Assembly (NCBI GenBank): GCA_009760855.2
Contig: WPIO01000100.1
Location: 1,014,501-1,078,500 of the forward strand
Length of the DNA: 64,000 nucleotides
Reading direction: 5' to 3'
From: Cristatella mucedo
Lineage: Eukaryota > Bryozoa > Phylactolaemata > Cristatellidae
How positions within the stretch are numbered: the first letter of the stretch is position 1; the number at the start of each line of letters is the position of its first letter. Below, in pieces: positions 1 through 11,010 of this stretch. The notes beneath the pieces were generated by a model that was not told where the DNA came from, made no database searches, and saw nothing but the letters and a program-made list of their open reading frames with translations. Both the position numbers and the translations under genes were made by a program.

Positions 1-792
1 TTCAGCTCCACAATCAAGTCTGCCTACTTCAGGTACATAACATTGCTTAAGTTAGGGCTTGTTTAGATAATGATATTACATCTAAGTTGGTCCATGCATT
101 TGTGACATCCCTTCTTGACTTCTGGGACTCACTGCTTGCTGGCCTACCAGCATGTGCAATCAGGCGCTTACAGCTTGTGCAAAACTCTGCAGCTAGGCCT
201 GTCTGTCGTGAGCGTCGCAGTTGCTGCATCAAACCACTTCTTGCCGGCCTGCACTGGCTACCAGTCAAGCAACGGATCGAGTTCAAGGTTTTGTTGCTTA
301 TTTTACGTCACTTTATTCTTTACTTCCAGCATATCTGTGAGATCTCCCAACCAGGCCAAGCATAGTAACACCCGCTTTTCGGAATCTAACTAACTGTTTA
401 CCAATACCTCGTATAAACCTCAAATCTTTTGGAGACCGTGCCTTTAGTTCGTATGCTCCCAAAGCGCGGAACTCACTCCCGACTTGCGTCACGACATCCC
501 CTGACTTGACCACATTTAAAAAAAAAACTTAAAAACACCTATTTAGGACAGCATTTAGTGGGTCCCTGTAATTCGTCCTTCACGTGCTTATGCGTGCTGA
601 CACTGTGCATGCTGCCACTAACCACACCTGCATGCCGACCCTGTGCATGTCACCCCTAAGCATGTTATTCATGTTGTTTATCAAGCATGATAGCACTCAC
701 CATTTGATTGCTTTTTCTTTGCAGCAAATGTAAAGAGCCCAGAGAGATAGAGTTATCCGAAGGCCCTCTATCAAGTGTATTATTATTATTAT
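1..792 (+). mobile_element. LINE-A copy, 3' part (L2/CR1-like non-LTR retrotransposon)
   Basis: This is the C-terminal end of a reverse transcriptase ORF plus its 3' UTR, continuing from before the window. Conserved pieces such as VHAFVTS, LLAGLPAC and LHWLPVKQRIEFKV appear in two frames, so the copy is frameshifted and dead. The 3' UTR holds the family signature: a GCAAATGTAAAG start, an imperfect hairpin of about 40 nt, then a short (ATT)n tail at about 778-792. The same segment recurs about 20 times in the window, and this copy serves as one reference for the family. It lies in the CRBN intron upstream of the exon at about 903. Confidence 0.9.
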
Positions 793-902
793 GTGATCGA
801 TATTCGCCTGACACTATAGTGCCAGCCTTTTGTGTTGCTGCACTCCAGCAGTTGTGCAGCGCCTAGCTATGCCGCCATTGTTATCCAGCCGCCGTCTTGT
901 AG

Positions 903-1079
903 TTTCGAGCAGGCCGAGCCCGGCATGCACCGGCTTCGCTGTGCCGCCGTGGGCACGACTGCAGAGGTCTGCTCCGTGAAGGAGGACCTCGACGAGCCGT
1001 CGGGCGTTTCGGTAATCAGGGCCAAGGCCGTTGGACGGCAACGCTTCAAAGTGCTCAAAAAGTGGCGGCAAATTGACGG
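903..1079 (+). CDS. CRBN: Cereblon, exon A (LON domain, partial gene)
   Basis: Cereblon is the substrate receptor of the DDB1-CUL4-RBX1 E3 ubiquitin ligase. This exon encodes VGTTAEV, then AKAVGRQRFKVL, which matches the GTTAEI...KAIGRQRFKVL block of animal cereblon LON domains. The 3' end is clear: GACGG followed by GTATGA at 1080, leaving two bases of a Gly codon, which the next exon (5269) completes. The 5' end is uncertain. AG dinucleotides at 901-902 and 911-912 both give an open frame, and the residues before VGTTAEV match the family poorly. N-terminal exons, including the start codon, must lie before base 1. The exon sits between oppositely oriented LINE-A copies. Confidence 0.88.
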
Positions 1080-1268
1080 GTATGATGAGGGGCTGCAGCA
1101 GGAGTCGCCTGTAGGCTTTCTTGGTGGGCTCATATTTCTACATTGAGCTGTGCTTGCCATCGACTCGTAGTGTGCAAGGGCTGTCACTCACGGTCTGCAT
1201 TGCACTAGGCGTCTTGTTGTCCGAACCAGCTCCAACCATCTGAGCTACCAGCAAAGCTCCTGTATGTT

Positions 1269-1537
1269 GATAATAATAATAATAATAATAATGCACTTGA
1301 TAAAGCGCCCTCAGATAACTCAATCTCTTTCTAGGCGCTTTACATTTGCTGCAAAGAAAAAGCAATCGAATGGTGAGTGCTATCATGCTTGATAAACAGC
1401 ATGAATAACATGCTTAGGGGTGACGTGCACAGGGTCGGCATGCAGGTGTGGTTAGTGGCAGCATGCACAGTGTCAGCACGCATAAGCACATGAAGGACGA
1501 ATCACAGGGACCCACTAAATGCTGTCCTAAATAGGTA
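1269..1537 (-). mobile_element. LINE-A copy, 3' UTR only
   Basis: Reverse complement of the LINE-A 3' end. It opens with (AAT)n at 1269-1292, then the 3' hairpin segment and the UTR up to the GGGTCCCTG...CCTAAATAGG region. It is close to the copy at 540-792 but in opposite orientation, so the two form a long inverted repeat around CRBN exon A. Confidence 0.9.
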
Positions 1538-2192
1538 TGATGGGTGTTGCTTCTGGAGCTGGACTTGGGCGCTGCAGGATCTGGAAGTGTTCTAGTATGG
1601 ACCGTGCTCGTTGCTGTCTATACTGTCTGTCTCGAATGTGTCATGGCAATTGCACAATGCTGAACTCAAGCCTACAGACGTGATGGAAGAATACTTGCGG
1701 GAAAAGTTGCATGGCAATGTTTGTTAGAGCTAACTTCACTGGCACACAGCTTGCTAGCCCTGCTAGTTGCTGTTTTTTGTGTCTCTGTATGGGTCATATC
1801 TTCTTTCGGCAGTGATCGTGAGGCTTCGGGCTGTGTGCTGTGCTCAGCTTTGAGGCAATCTCTGTGAGTAGACGACGTCTGGCTGCAATCGCCGACCAGC
1901 TGGTCTGTTCTCTTTTTTGGCACCCCATAGCCTTAAAGCGACGTGCACACGGAGTGTTTAGCTGTCCATATGCGTAGGCGAGATCGGCACACGAGGCATC
2001 GGCATCTGAATATTGACTGATTGACTCTCGGCCATGTGCTGCTCGGCTCCTCGACCTAGTGCAGATTCATCTAATGCATTCAGGTGCATCATTAGCAGAT
2101 TCATCTAATGCCACTTCGTCTATGGCCTCTTCCCTTGGCTGAATGCAATTGCACAGTCAAATATCACTACAGTGACTGCAGTTCAGGTGTGT
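1538..2192. other. CRBN intron 1, unassigned sequence
   Basis: No homology to a gene or to the repeat families of this window was recognised. A short direct repeat, GCAGATTCATCTAATGC, occurs around 2060-2112. Confidence 0.4.
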
Positions 2193-2325
2193 ACAGTAAT
2201 AATCATAATAATAATAGTGCACTTGATAAAGCGCCCTCAGAGAACTCAATCTCTTTCTAGGCGCTTTAAATCTGCTGCAAAGGGAAATGCAATTGAATGG
2301 TGAGTAATATCATGCTTGATAACAG
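2193..2325 (-). mobile_element. LINE-A copy, 3' terminal fragment
   Basis: An (AAT)n-like tail (2195-2213) followed by the reverse complement of the family 3' hairpin and 'ATGCAATTGAATGGTGAGTAAT'-type UTR sequence. It is truncated after about 130 bp. Confidence 0.85.
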
Positions 2326-2629
2326 TCCACTTGGAGAATTGTGTCTGTGTTACCTGTAAGCTGTTAGCCCTACAGAGTCAGACTTTTTGGCAAAACTGCC
2401 AGACAATGCGAGATCCGGCTAGTGCCACTATTCACAGTACAATACTGTCATTGCTGACTCCAAATGTACCATTTGGGCTGTAAAAGGCTCAATAATCGAA
2501 AATCTCGTGCATTGCACCCTAAGAACACTCGTGCGTGCATAAGCACCCAAAGTGCGCAGGAAAAAATTTCTCTAGAGCGCTAAGAAAGCTAGGCAAGCAG
2601 ATTAAAAATTAAAATAGCAATAACAGATC

Positions 2630-4170
2630 GTTTATATACAGCCTCTTATGAGGACTAAATCTTTATCTAGCTGCTTTACAACTCGCTGCAAGAAAATCAA
2701 TAACCAATGGTAAATGGTAATGGCATTTACTGTATCGTTCTTAGACATGCATTCACCAGCATACAAGAAGACGATCAGTGCCCACGGTTAGTAGGGCCCC
2801 GTGGTTGGTAGCATGCACAGAATCGTGCAGTGTAAGCATGCAAAGCACACGTGACCAAAAAAGACTAGTTCCCAGGGGGAAGGGAAAGCTGACCAGAGCA
2901 GCTTTGTCTTGAGCTGAGATTTGAATGATTCAAAGGAAATTGCAGTTGGTGACAAAAACCGGAAGCAATTTAAGGACTGTTGGTGCAAATGACCTGCACG
3001 CCTAATCACCAAAGATTTCAGAGTTTCAATTTAGTGTGAGGAACAGTGAGGTGACCTGAAGCTGAGGAGGGGTGGTGCCAGAGCACGGTGGAGGAGTAAG
3101 GAGTTTGGTTAAGTGCGCCGGTATGAGTGAACCGACCTGTAAGTCAGAGAAAGGTTGTTGAAATCGATTAGGTACTTGCTAAGGGTCAAGGCTTACCCAT
3201 AACTGTTAGGTTGGTCTCATAGTCATAAAGCTTCAGAAAGTTAGTAGTCATCCAAATGCAACTGTCGTCGATGCGGAATGCAGGGAAGATAAGTGAGTCG
3301 GATACAAAGCGAGGGTGAGAAGGATCATACGATTGGTTAAGACAGAATCTTGAGCAATCCCCTTACTTTAGGGGCAGGCCCTGATCACCCACGGCCATTT
3401 GCATGTCCACTTCCAGATATGCCACTGAGCTCAGACCTTACTCGGTTTAGCACTATGCCAGTGATGTCTAGGCATGTCGAGAGGCACTCCAGAAAGATCT
3501 AGTGATCAATCGTGTCGAATGCTGCTGCAAAATCTAGAAAAACTAGCAGAGAGGCCCCCTGATCAGTATTGACCTAAAGGTCATCGTAAACCCAAAGCTG
3601 CACAGTTTCTGGGAAATGGCAAGTTCTAAACCCTAATTGGAACTTGCTAGCAAGATTTGATGAGTTGGCGTAATTGTATAGCCCCTGATTCGCCACAAGT
3701 TCCAGTGTCTTGGATGAGATTGCGTAATGAAGACTGAACGATAGTTGTGTTGGTCTTCATTATCTAGGGTCGATCTTTTCATTGAGTGACCCGACTACAG
3801 CAATCATCAGAGGGGCATGGACTTCAGTGGTAAGCAGACATATTTACAATATTTGTTGTGGGTGGCAGGAAGATGTCAATACGCCTCATGAGGAGAATTG
3901 TAGGCAGTGGGTCAAGAGGACTAGTGGTCTATTTTGGCCAAGAAGACAAATCTATCAATTATTTCGATAGTGCTCGGCATGAAGGAGAAGAGGAAGAAGA
4001 CCTGGGTGATGTGTGGCTTCAGCCTGGCAGTGCTGGAAGTGAATGGGCATGGTCCTTCATCCGTTCTACAAAGAACTTAGAGAAATGCTCCCCCAAAGGC
4101 AGTGTAAATGCTGAGATGCTGCACACTGGCTGCTTGTCGTTTAACTTTGCTCTAGAGTTGATCAATGGAG
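2630..4170 (-). mobile_element. Longer L2/CR1-like LINE with reverse transcriptase remnant
   Basis: On the minus strand this stretch reads from an upstream connector (GEHFSKFFVERMKDHAHSLP, near 4100-4050) through the RT fingers and palm: SSKTLELVANQGLYNYA, SKFQLGFRTCHFPETVQL, and motif A DFAAAFDTIDH at about 3503-3535. It ends in a family-like C-terminus and UTR near 2630. Motif A keeps its catalytic Asp, but stops and frameshifts are frequent. Identity to the younger LINE-A copies is only moderate, so it is an older member or a sister family. It fills most of CRBN intron 1. Confidence 0.85.
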
Positions 4171-4339
4171 CACTCCCAGCTGGCTAACTTGTTTCGGGCT
4201 CTTGAGACTAGCTCGATCGTGAGTAACTTCTCACTTCCCTTTGAGCATCGCCCGCGTGCAGCTAGATCTGTCCTACTGGTGAACGGCCAGCGCTTCCTCG
4301 GAAGCTGCCCCGCTGGGCATTTAAAGCAGAATGTGTGCT

Positions 4340-5170
4340 ACATCAGTCAAATCCACAGTCAAACCACAGTCAAATTCACAGTCAAATCTCCACAGTCAAA
4401 TCTGCCTACGTTCAGCTACATAACATTGCTAATATTCGGCTTGTTTAGATAAGGATACCACGTCTAAGTTGGTCCATGCATTCGTGACATCCTGTCTCGA
4501 ATTCTGCAACTCACTGCTTACTGGCCTACCAGCATGTGCGATCAGGTGATTGCAGCTGGTGCAAAACTCTGCAGCTAGGCTTGTCTATCGTGAGCGTCGA
4601 AGTTGCCACATCACACCACTTCTCGCCGACCTGCACTGGCTCCCAGTCAAGCAACGGATTGACTTCAAAGTTTTGTCGCTCACTTTTAGGTCACTTCATT
4701 CTTTGGCTCCAGCCTATCTCTTAGATATACTCTCCTATCAAGCATCGTACCACCTGCTTTCGGAATCCAACAGTCTACAAATACCCGGTACAAACCTCAA
4801 ATTCTTTGGAGACTGTGCATTTAGTTCGTATGCTCCGAAAGCCTGGAACTCCCTCCCAACCAGCGTCAGAACATCCCCTGACTTGACCACATTTAAAAAG
4901 AACTTAAAAACACCTATTTAGGACAGCATTTAGTGGGTCCCTGCGATTTTTCCTTCACGTGCTTATGCGTGCTGACACTGTGCATGCTGCCACTAATCAC
5001 ATTTGCATGCTGACCCTGTGCATGCCACCCCTAACCATGTTATTTATTTTGTTTATCAAGCATGATATTACTCACCATTCAATTGCATTTCCCTTTGCAG
5101 CAAATGTAGAGCGCCTAGAAAGAGATTGAGTTCTCTGAGGGCGCTTTATCAAGTGCATTATTATTATTAA
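4340..5170 (+). mobile_element. LINE-A copy, 3' part
   Basis: Starts in a small tandem expansion of CACAGTCAAAT (about 4342-4405), then matches the LINE-A ORF C-terminus (LVYRERRSCHITPLLADLHW, FKVLSLTFRSLHSLAPAYL, FSSYAPKAWNSLPTSVRTSP) and the complete 3' UTR. It ends in (ATT)n at 5154-5168, about 100 bp before CRBN exon B. Premature stops are present. Confidence 0.92.
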
Positions 5171-5268
5171 CATCTTTTCCGTGACTGCAGCTCTGCTGAA
5201 GCCATCAGCTGGCCATGCTGTCCTTTTGCTTATGGAGGCTGCATGAACAGCTGTTGTATTTTACTCAG

Positions 5269-5467
5269 GGTGCTGATGGCCTCCATTCGAATACTGCCCG
5301 AGAGGACGTTGCCGTCGGCCATGGCACGACTTGCTTCTTGCTGCGGCCAGCGCACGGGTGGCGGCTGTGCTGCCCTGTGGAGAGGTGTGGCCCTGCGGTT
5401 GCCCGGTGCTGATGCTGCCACTGTCGATGCTGCCGGGGTCCAGGCGACACGAGTGTCAAAACGGAAG
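5269..5467 (+). CDS. CRBN: Cereblon, exon B (end of LON region)
   Basis: The acceptor TTTTACTCAG ends at 5268. The first base completes the Gly codon split at 1079, and the frame then reads VLMASIRILPERTLPSAMAR, matching the VQILPECVLPS block of animal cereblons. The middle (about residues 22-60 of the exon) is Gly/Ala/Cys-rich and does not align, consistent with the weakly conserved linker in this part of the protein. It ends VSKRK at a perfect donor (AAG|GTGAGT, 5468), phase 0. The splice phases match both neighbouring exons. Confidence 0.9.
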
Positions 5468-6559
5468 GTGAGTCGTGCACACTGGCCAGTACGCCACATC
5501 CGGGCTTGTTAGAATGATGCTTCCGACGATTGATGTACGCTAAACCGTTCTAGTTTCGGTACGCTGTTGCAGCCGATGAAAGCCAGCGAGCGAAGCGAAC
5601 GGGCTTGTATCTGTCGCTTCGGGGGTTTGTCGCTTTGGGGGGAGCGGCTCCTCATCAGTCCTCGCAGCTATCAGCCTGTTGAACAGCCAGCTGCCTCTGC
5701 CATTCTCATGCAGACTACAAAAAAAGTTTCGTTGGACTATTTATTCACTTCTAGGTATTTGGTGACCTGCAAAGGACTTTCTTAACTTCAGCATTTATTG
5801 CATAGTTTGCATTAGTGGTGGAAGTTAAACTTTTGCTTGACCTTCACTCTCACTAGCAAGATTCCTCAAAGGAAGTTGGCCGCAGGCATCAGGGAGCAGC
5901 ATGATAATCGGCAAAAGAGACAGTTTGCAAATGTGTTCACAGAAAAGCTTGACCCTATAAATGCAGGATAGGGTCCGGTTGCTCAAGCTACAATTATGTC
6001 TATGATCTTGGCATGGCATGCGAGAGATTAAATCCAGAACCGTTTCCAGATCCTATTGGGGGCATCTCTCTGGATTTACTTCGAGCCAGCTCTGCAAAAC
6101 GTTTGAATCTATTAAGATATGTCATTCTTTTGGTGTAACACCCTTGGAGAACCTAATCTCTATTCAGGCGTTTTGCATGTGCCACACAGGTCTCGAGTGC
6201 ACACCCGGGTCGTTAAGGCAGCGTCTGCTGCAGAGCCAGCCCGGTGTTGCGCCTTGCTTCATGCTCTGGATTGACTGCAAGCGAGTCTGCCGCCGGATCT
6301 GTTTGGCTAGTGAAGAAACGATGCAGAGTGTCGGCTGACGTTTGACGACAATGCAAGGAGGGCAAGGCCACCGAGGAGGGGGCAAGGCACCGACTGAGTC
6401 AGCAGCTCGAGCCAGAAAAATTTTGGTGGCTGATTCTCTGCTACTGTCCATTCTCTACGATATATTCTACGATCTAACTCGTACGATCTATTTTCAGTGG
6501 GGGGCCGCTGGTCTGGCTGCTCCATCGGTCAATCCCCGGCTGCTTGGACGCATTGCTGT
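5468..6559. other. CRBN intron 2, unassigned sequence
   Basis: No gene or known repeat was recognised apart from a short SINE/LINE-like tail near 6135-6190 (ACCCTTGGAGAACCTAATCT and the following ATTCAGGCG). Open frames here are short and have no recognisable motifs. Confidence 0.35.
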
Positions 6560-6665
6560 CCATAGATGATCTGAGGGCACGAGGAGGTTGAAACTGGTGC
6601 AGCAGTTCAGCTAGGTACAAAAGAGCCAAGTCGTGGCGGGTCTTGTGGAAGTATAGGCTCGCCAA
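6560..6665 (-). mobile_element. LINE-B fragment
   Basis: Matches the internal LINE-B block seen at 16845-16930 and 32405-32500 (CTGAGGGCACGA... GCAGCAGTTCAGCTAGGTAC ... CAAGTCGTGGCGGG). About 100 bp, 5' and 3' truncated. Confidence 0.75.
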
Positions 6666-6840
6666 GCACGTCATCTTTTTGAGATATTTTTCTCTTTGGA
6701 AGGGTAATTCAATCGGGCCCTTTTTTTAACGGCTGGTGCAGACCCATTCGAGTTTGGAGACGAACTTCATGATGAAGGTCATACTACAGCATGACCAAGT
6801 AGAAGAGCAGTCTCCTAGTCCAGCTGGATGCTCAGAACAG

Positions 6841-6891
6841 GATAAATCCGAACTCCAACTCATAGTCTATGAGTTGGAGTTCGGATTTATC
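6841..6891. repeat. Perfect palindrome, 25-bp arms, 1-nt centre
   Basis: Bases 6841-6865 are the exact reverse complement of 6867-6891, with a single T at 6866. Symmetry stops at both edges. It lies in CRBN intron 2, about 145 bp upstream of a LINE-A copy, and belongs to no repeat recognised here. A transcript would fold into a 25-bp hairpin. Confidence 0.97.
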
Positions 6892-7036
6892 AACGCTTAA
6901 TTTAAGGGATTCAAAGCCCTGGCACTGGTGCGCATGCTGAGCGAAGCACGAGGTAGAGCTCCCATGCCAATGCTGTTTCCAACATCCTTGTCAAGTTGGT
7001 GATTACTGACAAGAGTACAGGCAGCACTGGTATTAT

Positions 7037-8183
7037 CTAGGCTTTCATTTCTATGAGGATGACACTCAGTTGTATCTTTGCTTTGATCCCTCCCCGACTT
7101 CGAGTACCTCGAATTCTCTCAACTCCCGTGCTGCATGTATTGATGACATCCGCACATGGATGGCAGCAATTTTCCTTAAATTTAATGACAGTAAAACCAA
7201 CTTACTGGTTATGGGCAAACCAAGTGTGATTCAGATATTGGAAAGGTTAATGCTCAAAATTGGCTCTGCCAGCATATCTCCTTTTGAATCTGCACGAAAT
7301 CTAGGTGTCATGTTCGAAAAGGACCTTTCATTAGACCACCACATCAGCTCCACAGTTAAGTCTGCCTACTTTCAGCTACATAAGATTGCTAAAATTCGGG
7401 CTTGTTTAGACAGTGATACCACATCTAAATCGGTCCACGCATTTGTGACATCCAGTATTGATTTCTATAACTCAATGCTTGCTGGTCTACCGGCCTGTGT
7501 AATCAGGCGCTGGTGCAAAACTCTGCAGCTAGGCTCGTCTGTCATGAGCGTCGCAGTTGCCACATCACACCACTTCTCGCCGACCTGCATTGGCTCCCAG
7601 TCAAGCAGCGCATCGACTTCAAGGTTTTCTCACTCACTTTCATGTCCCTTCATTCTTTTGCTCCAGCCTACCTATCAGATCTACTCGCGCACCAGGCTAA
7701 GCATCGTACCACCTGCTTTTCAGAATCTAACTGTTTACCTATACCTTGTACAAACCTCAAATTCTTTGGAGACCGTGCATTTAGTTCATATGCTCCTAAA
7801 GTCTGGAACTAACTCTCGACCTGTGTCACCACGTCTCCTGACTTTACCCCATTTAAAAAGAATCTCAAAACACATCTTTTTATCACAGCATTTAGTGAGT
7901 CCCTGTGATTTGTCTTGTATGTGCTCATGTGTGCTGTTACTGTGGGCGCTGCCACTTGAGTGCTGACTTGAGTACCTACTTGAGTACATACTCATGTACT
8001 GACTGTGCATGTCACCTATAACCATGTTATTGTTTTTGTTTATTCAGCATGCTACCACTAACCACTCGATCGTGCTTCCTTTGCAGCAAATGTAAAGCAC
8101 ATAAGAAAGAGATTGAGTTCTCCAAGGGCGCTATATCAAGTGTATTGCTATTATTATTATTATTACTACTATTATTATTATTA
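7037..8183 (+). mobile_element. LINE-A copy with RT motif C region
   Basis: Begins at ATCTAGGCTTTCATTTCTAT, just before the RT catalytic box. The expected YADDTQLYL reads YEDDTQLYL, so the motif is damaged. The ORF stays open for about 150 codons (SARNLGVMFEKDLSLDHHIS, STVKSAYFQLHKIAKIRACL) until a deletion of a few bases near 7512 shifts the frame. The C-terminal part continues in another frame (7513-7812). The 3' UTR and (ATT)n tail end at 8183. This is one of the most complete LINE-A copies here. Confidence 0.93.
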
Positions 8184-8189
8184 ATGTCT

Positions 8190-8572
8190 ATCAGGCTTCC
8201 CATCGTGCCACCTTATCTTCAGCCTCAAGTCCTTTGACTACGATTCTAATTATAGCCTTAACTCCTTTGGAAACGTTGCCTCAGTCCGTGTGTGTTTGCG
8301 CACGCGTGTGTTTCCAAGGTCTGGGACTCGCTGCCGACTAATGTCACGGTAACCCCTGTCTTGATGATGACATTTAAGAAGGGGCCAAAACCCACCAGCA
8401 TGTGCTCCGTCCATGTCAATTGTCCTTCACGAGCTTGGTTGTGTTTAAGTTCTGCTTGTAATACTAACCAGTCGACACACTTCCTTTCCGGCATATGTTA
8501 AGGGCCCCCGGAAAGAGATCTTTTCTCCAACAGAGTGCTATACGAATGTTTTGTTATTATTATTATTATTCC
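8190..8572 (+). mobile_element. Divergent LINE-A copy, 3' end
   Basis: Aligns loosely to the LINE-A C-terminus (FGNVASVRVCLRTRVFPRSG-like region, then ACATTTAAGAAGGGG) and 3' UTR, ending in (ATT)n at 8553-8572. It is clearly more diverged than its neighbour at 7037-8183, directly behind whose tail it lies. Confidence 0.75.
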
Positions 8573-9337
8573 TCGTATAGCTCCATCGACAGCTGCGGTT
8601 AGGTTCGAGCGTTGTTCGTGCGTTTTCCGAAATCCCTCATCGTGAGTTAGTGTTCACTTCCTTGTGCCACTTGCTCTGAAATGAGAAGGTGCTCACGTCT
8701 CAGCTCCAACTCTTCCATGCCGGCTCTATAGTGGCGGCACATTTCATTTAAGCAGTATGAGATGTAATCACAGATATTTGACATAATGGATAAATGTTGT
8801 TGTGCTTGTTCCCTCGGCGATTTCTCTTGGTGCAAATTTCGTGTGCATGCACTTTCCGGCTTCTCATGGTAGGTTTGGCTTAACCCCATGCCCTTCTGCG
8901 CATCATCACCATTATCATCAGCGCTCTGCAGCTATGCCTGGTTGGAAGCTGATTAGTATCCTTCCCGGACGTCTAAGAGGGGTCTAGCTCATAGGCCCTG
9001 CTGACCCACCTCACAACGGTCTCTGCTGCTGTGCTGAAGCTACGCTGCTGCAGGCCGTCGGCACTGCGATCACCCAACTTCCTGCGATTTGAGCTGCTGT
9101 CCTAGGGCGCTGAGCTACTCTCAAAGTGGGTTTGTGCGTTGAACTAGAAGTGAGAGTTCTTTTGGGTTCTATCTCGCTGAGAGTGCAGGCAGAACAGTTG
9201 TCTTGTAATAGCTTGTTGCTTCTCTGCTGCTGCTGAAGTACAAGGGAAATCGAATATCCGACGTCCTTCGTGCGTGGTCGGACCTTGTGTGGCCGATGCG
9301 ACCCATCGTGATCAGCTGAGTCAACAGCCTCATTCAT
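8573..9337. other. CRBN intron 2, unassigned sequence
   Basis: No supported gene. A 108-codon minus-strand frame (9011-9337) has a poly-Gln patch from a CTG-rich stretch but no recognisable domain. Confidence 0.35.
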
Positions 9338-9455
9338 GTGACAGCATAAGAGCCTTAACGGCTATCAGCGCTGCTTGCAGTAGCCTAGTAAAGAGTCCCC
9401 CACTGGAGGACTCGAACCCACAACCTGGGCTGTGAAGAGTGAGCACCTTACTTCT
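9338..9455 (-). mobile_element. SINE-A copy (tRNA-derived), diverged
   Basis: Reverse complement of SINE-A: a TAAGAGCCTTAACGGCTATC segment, then the B-box complement GGACTCGAACCCACAA and an A-box remnant AGCACCTTACTTCT. It is diverged from the consensus. Confidence 0.65.
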
Positions 9456-9845
9456 GGTAATTAGAACTTGCACGTGCTGAAAATCATCTTACAGGGATCT
9501 ATACTGAATGCTTGCTTCCCTTTTTTTCTTAGCAGACAGCATAGCACTCACCACGGTAGCCGGTAGCCGGCTGTAGCTCACCAGTCAGCATTTGCTGGTG
9601 GATCAGCCCCGGCCATGTAAGTGGTGTCTCTTCGATCGCACTAAATGTCGTAACTGTGTTAAACTGGCATGTGACACCGGGGCAGTTCTCTCACACCTGC
9701 CTGTAGTATGATAATAGGCATTTTTATTTCGATCGTTTGAGTGCTGGTTCTGTCAGTTGGTTGCTTGCGCTTGAGGCGCCTATTCGTGCCTTATCATGGA
9801 CTCGCGTGGGCCTCGGTGAAATGCAGCACTGATCGCTGGCTGCAG

Positions 9846-9911
9846 GTCGTCGAGCGGTGCCTCGCCTTCATGACGAGCTGGCCATCGTGGGTATACGACA
9901 TGTACGATGAA
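9846..9911 (+). CDS. CRBN: Cereblon, exon C (22 codons)
   Basis: A 66-bp exon between acceptor CTGGCTGCAG (ends 9845) and donor GAA|GTGAGT (9912), phase 0 on both sides. It encodes VVERCLAFMTSWPSWVYDMY then DE, matching the ANLTSWPRWLYSLYDAE segment that links LON to the helical bundle. Joined after exon B (VSKRK) it keeps the family spacing. Its small size means an ORF scan would not find it. A (CTG)n tract starts six bases into the downstream intron. Confidence 0.88.
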
Positions 9912-9917
9912 GTGAGT

Positions 9918-9955
9918 TTGCTGCTGCTGCTGCTGCTGCTGCTGCCGCTGCTGCC
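9918..9955 (+). repeat. (CTG)n trinucleotide repeat next to a splice donor
   Basis: About ten uninterrupted CTG units followed by CCGCTGCTGCC, directly after the CRBN exon C donor. Confidence 0.95.
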
Positions 9956-10799
9956 ACAGATTGTGGGCACGTGAGCTCGAATTCCCCACTATCGACATGC
10001 TGTCTGTATAGGCTGACTTTATTACTGATATTTGACACTGCGTAACTCATTAGAATGTTGCAAAATGCAATTTCTCAGGCCAGAGCTGAATATTTATATG
10101 TAGTCGTTACATTGCTTGAAGAGTGCTACTAAGATCCTAAGACTGTAAAAACCATCTCTCATACCGCCAACTGCAGGGCGTCCGGCTGTGCAATGCTGCT
10201 GCCTCTATGCTAGTCAATTCTTTGACTCTCCTTCTGACATAGTTTCTGTCTTCTTTGCTTCTTCTTACCTTTCCTTATTGCGGAGACTGGGACTGTTAGC
10301 TAGCGGATGTGCACCATATGGTTTCGTTTATGCATACGACATTTATGCATCAGCCTACGACAGTGCCGAGCCTAAATGTGGTTGTCTGCCTGTACTAAGC
10401 TGGAGGGCCCTCCCGACCACCGACTAGCCAATCGGAGCACTGCTAGGCGTTAGCAACGATGCTAATGAATCAGATTGCAAATAAACTGGTGGTGTTGCTC
10501 GTCGGCTCGTGTTTTGCGCAGTGCGCGACTGCAACCAAACTACACACCAAAAGCTGCTTAGGCTTTTGAGTGCCGTGTAGAAAGCTCCCGGGTAACACCT
10601 ATTCAACCTTTGTGGCTTTGTGTAGTGTCAAATTTTTTTTTCTTGCCCCACTCAAAGTGGCAATTTGTTGGATTAGCAGTCACGGCAATCTACCTGTGGT
10701 CTAACCTATATAATGTAATGTAATGTATCCTACGTTGTCCAAGTGACCCTACCATACGCCGGTGATGATGTATCCTGTTTTTTTATTAGTACGCACATA
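9956..10799. other. CRBN intron 3, unassigned sequence
   Basis: No supported gene. A short (AATGT)n-like run at about 10711-10727 resembles LINE-B 3' tails, but little LINE-B body follows until 10800. Confidence 0.35.
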
Positions 10800-11010
10800 G
10801 CTGTTAGTCTATCTCAGTCTCTAACTCCACATAGCCACAAAGATTAAATGGGTTGTATCCAAAGAGAGTTTGCTATAGAACAAGCCTGAGCATCTGTAGG
10901 TACGAATGCAGGAGCCAATGGACTTTATCTCGTGGGACAAAGAGAAAGTGAAAAGTATAGCTGAGTCAGCAGGGCAGTCGGGAAAATGAGTTACTGCATC
11001 AGCACGCTGT
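10800..11010 (-). mobile_element. LINE-B fragment, 3' end
   Basis: Reverse complement of the LINE-B 3' region: TCTCTAACTCCACATAGCCA, then CCAATGGACTTTATCTCGTG and GACAAAGAGAAAGTG, matching the better copies at 16470-16640 and 32045-32200. Diverged and truncated. Confidence 0.75.
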
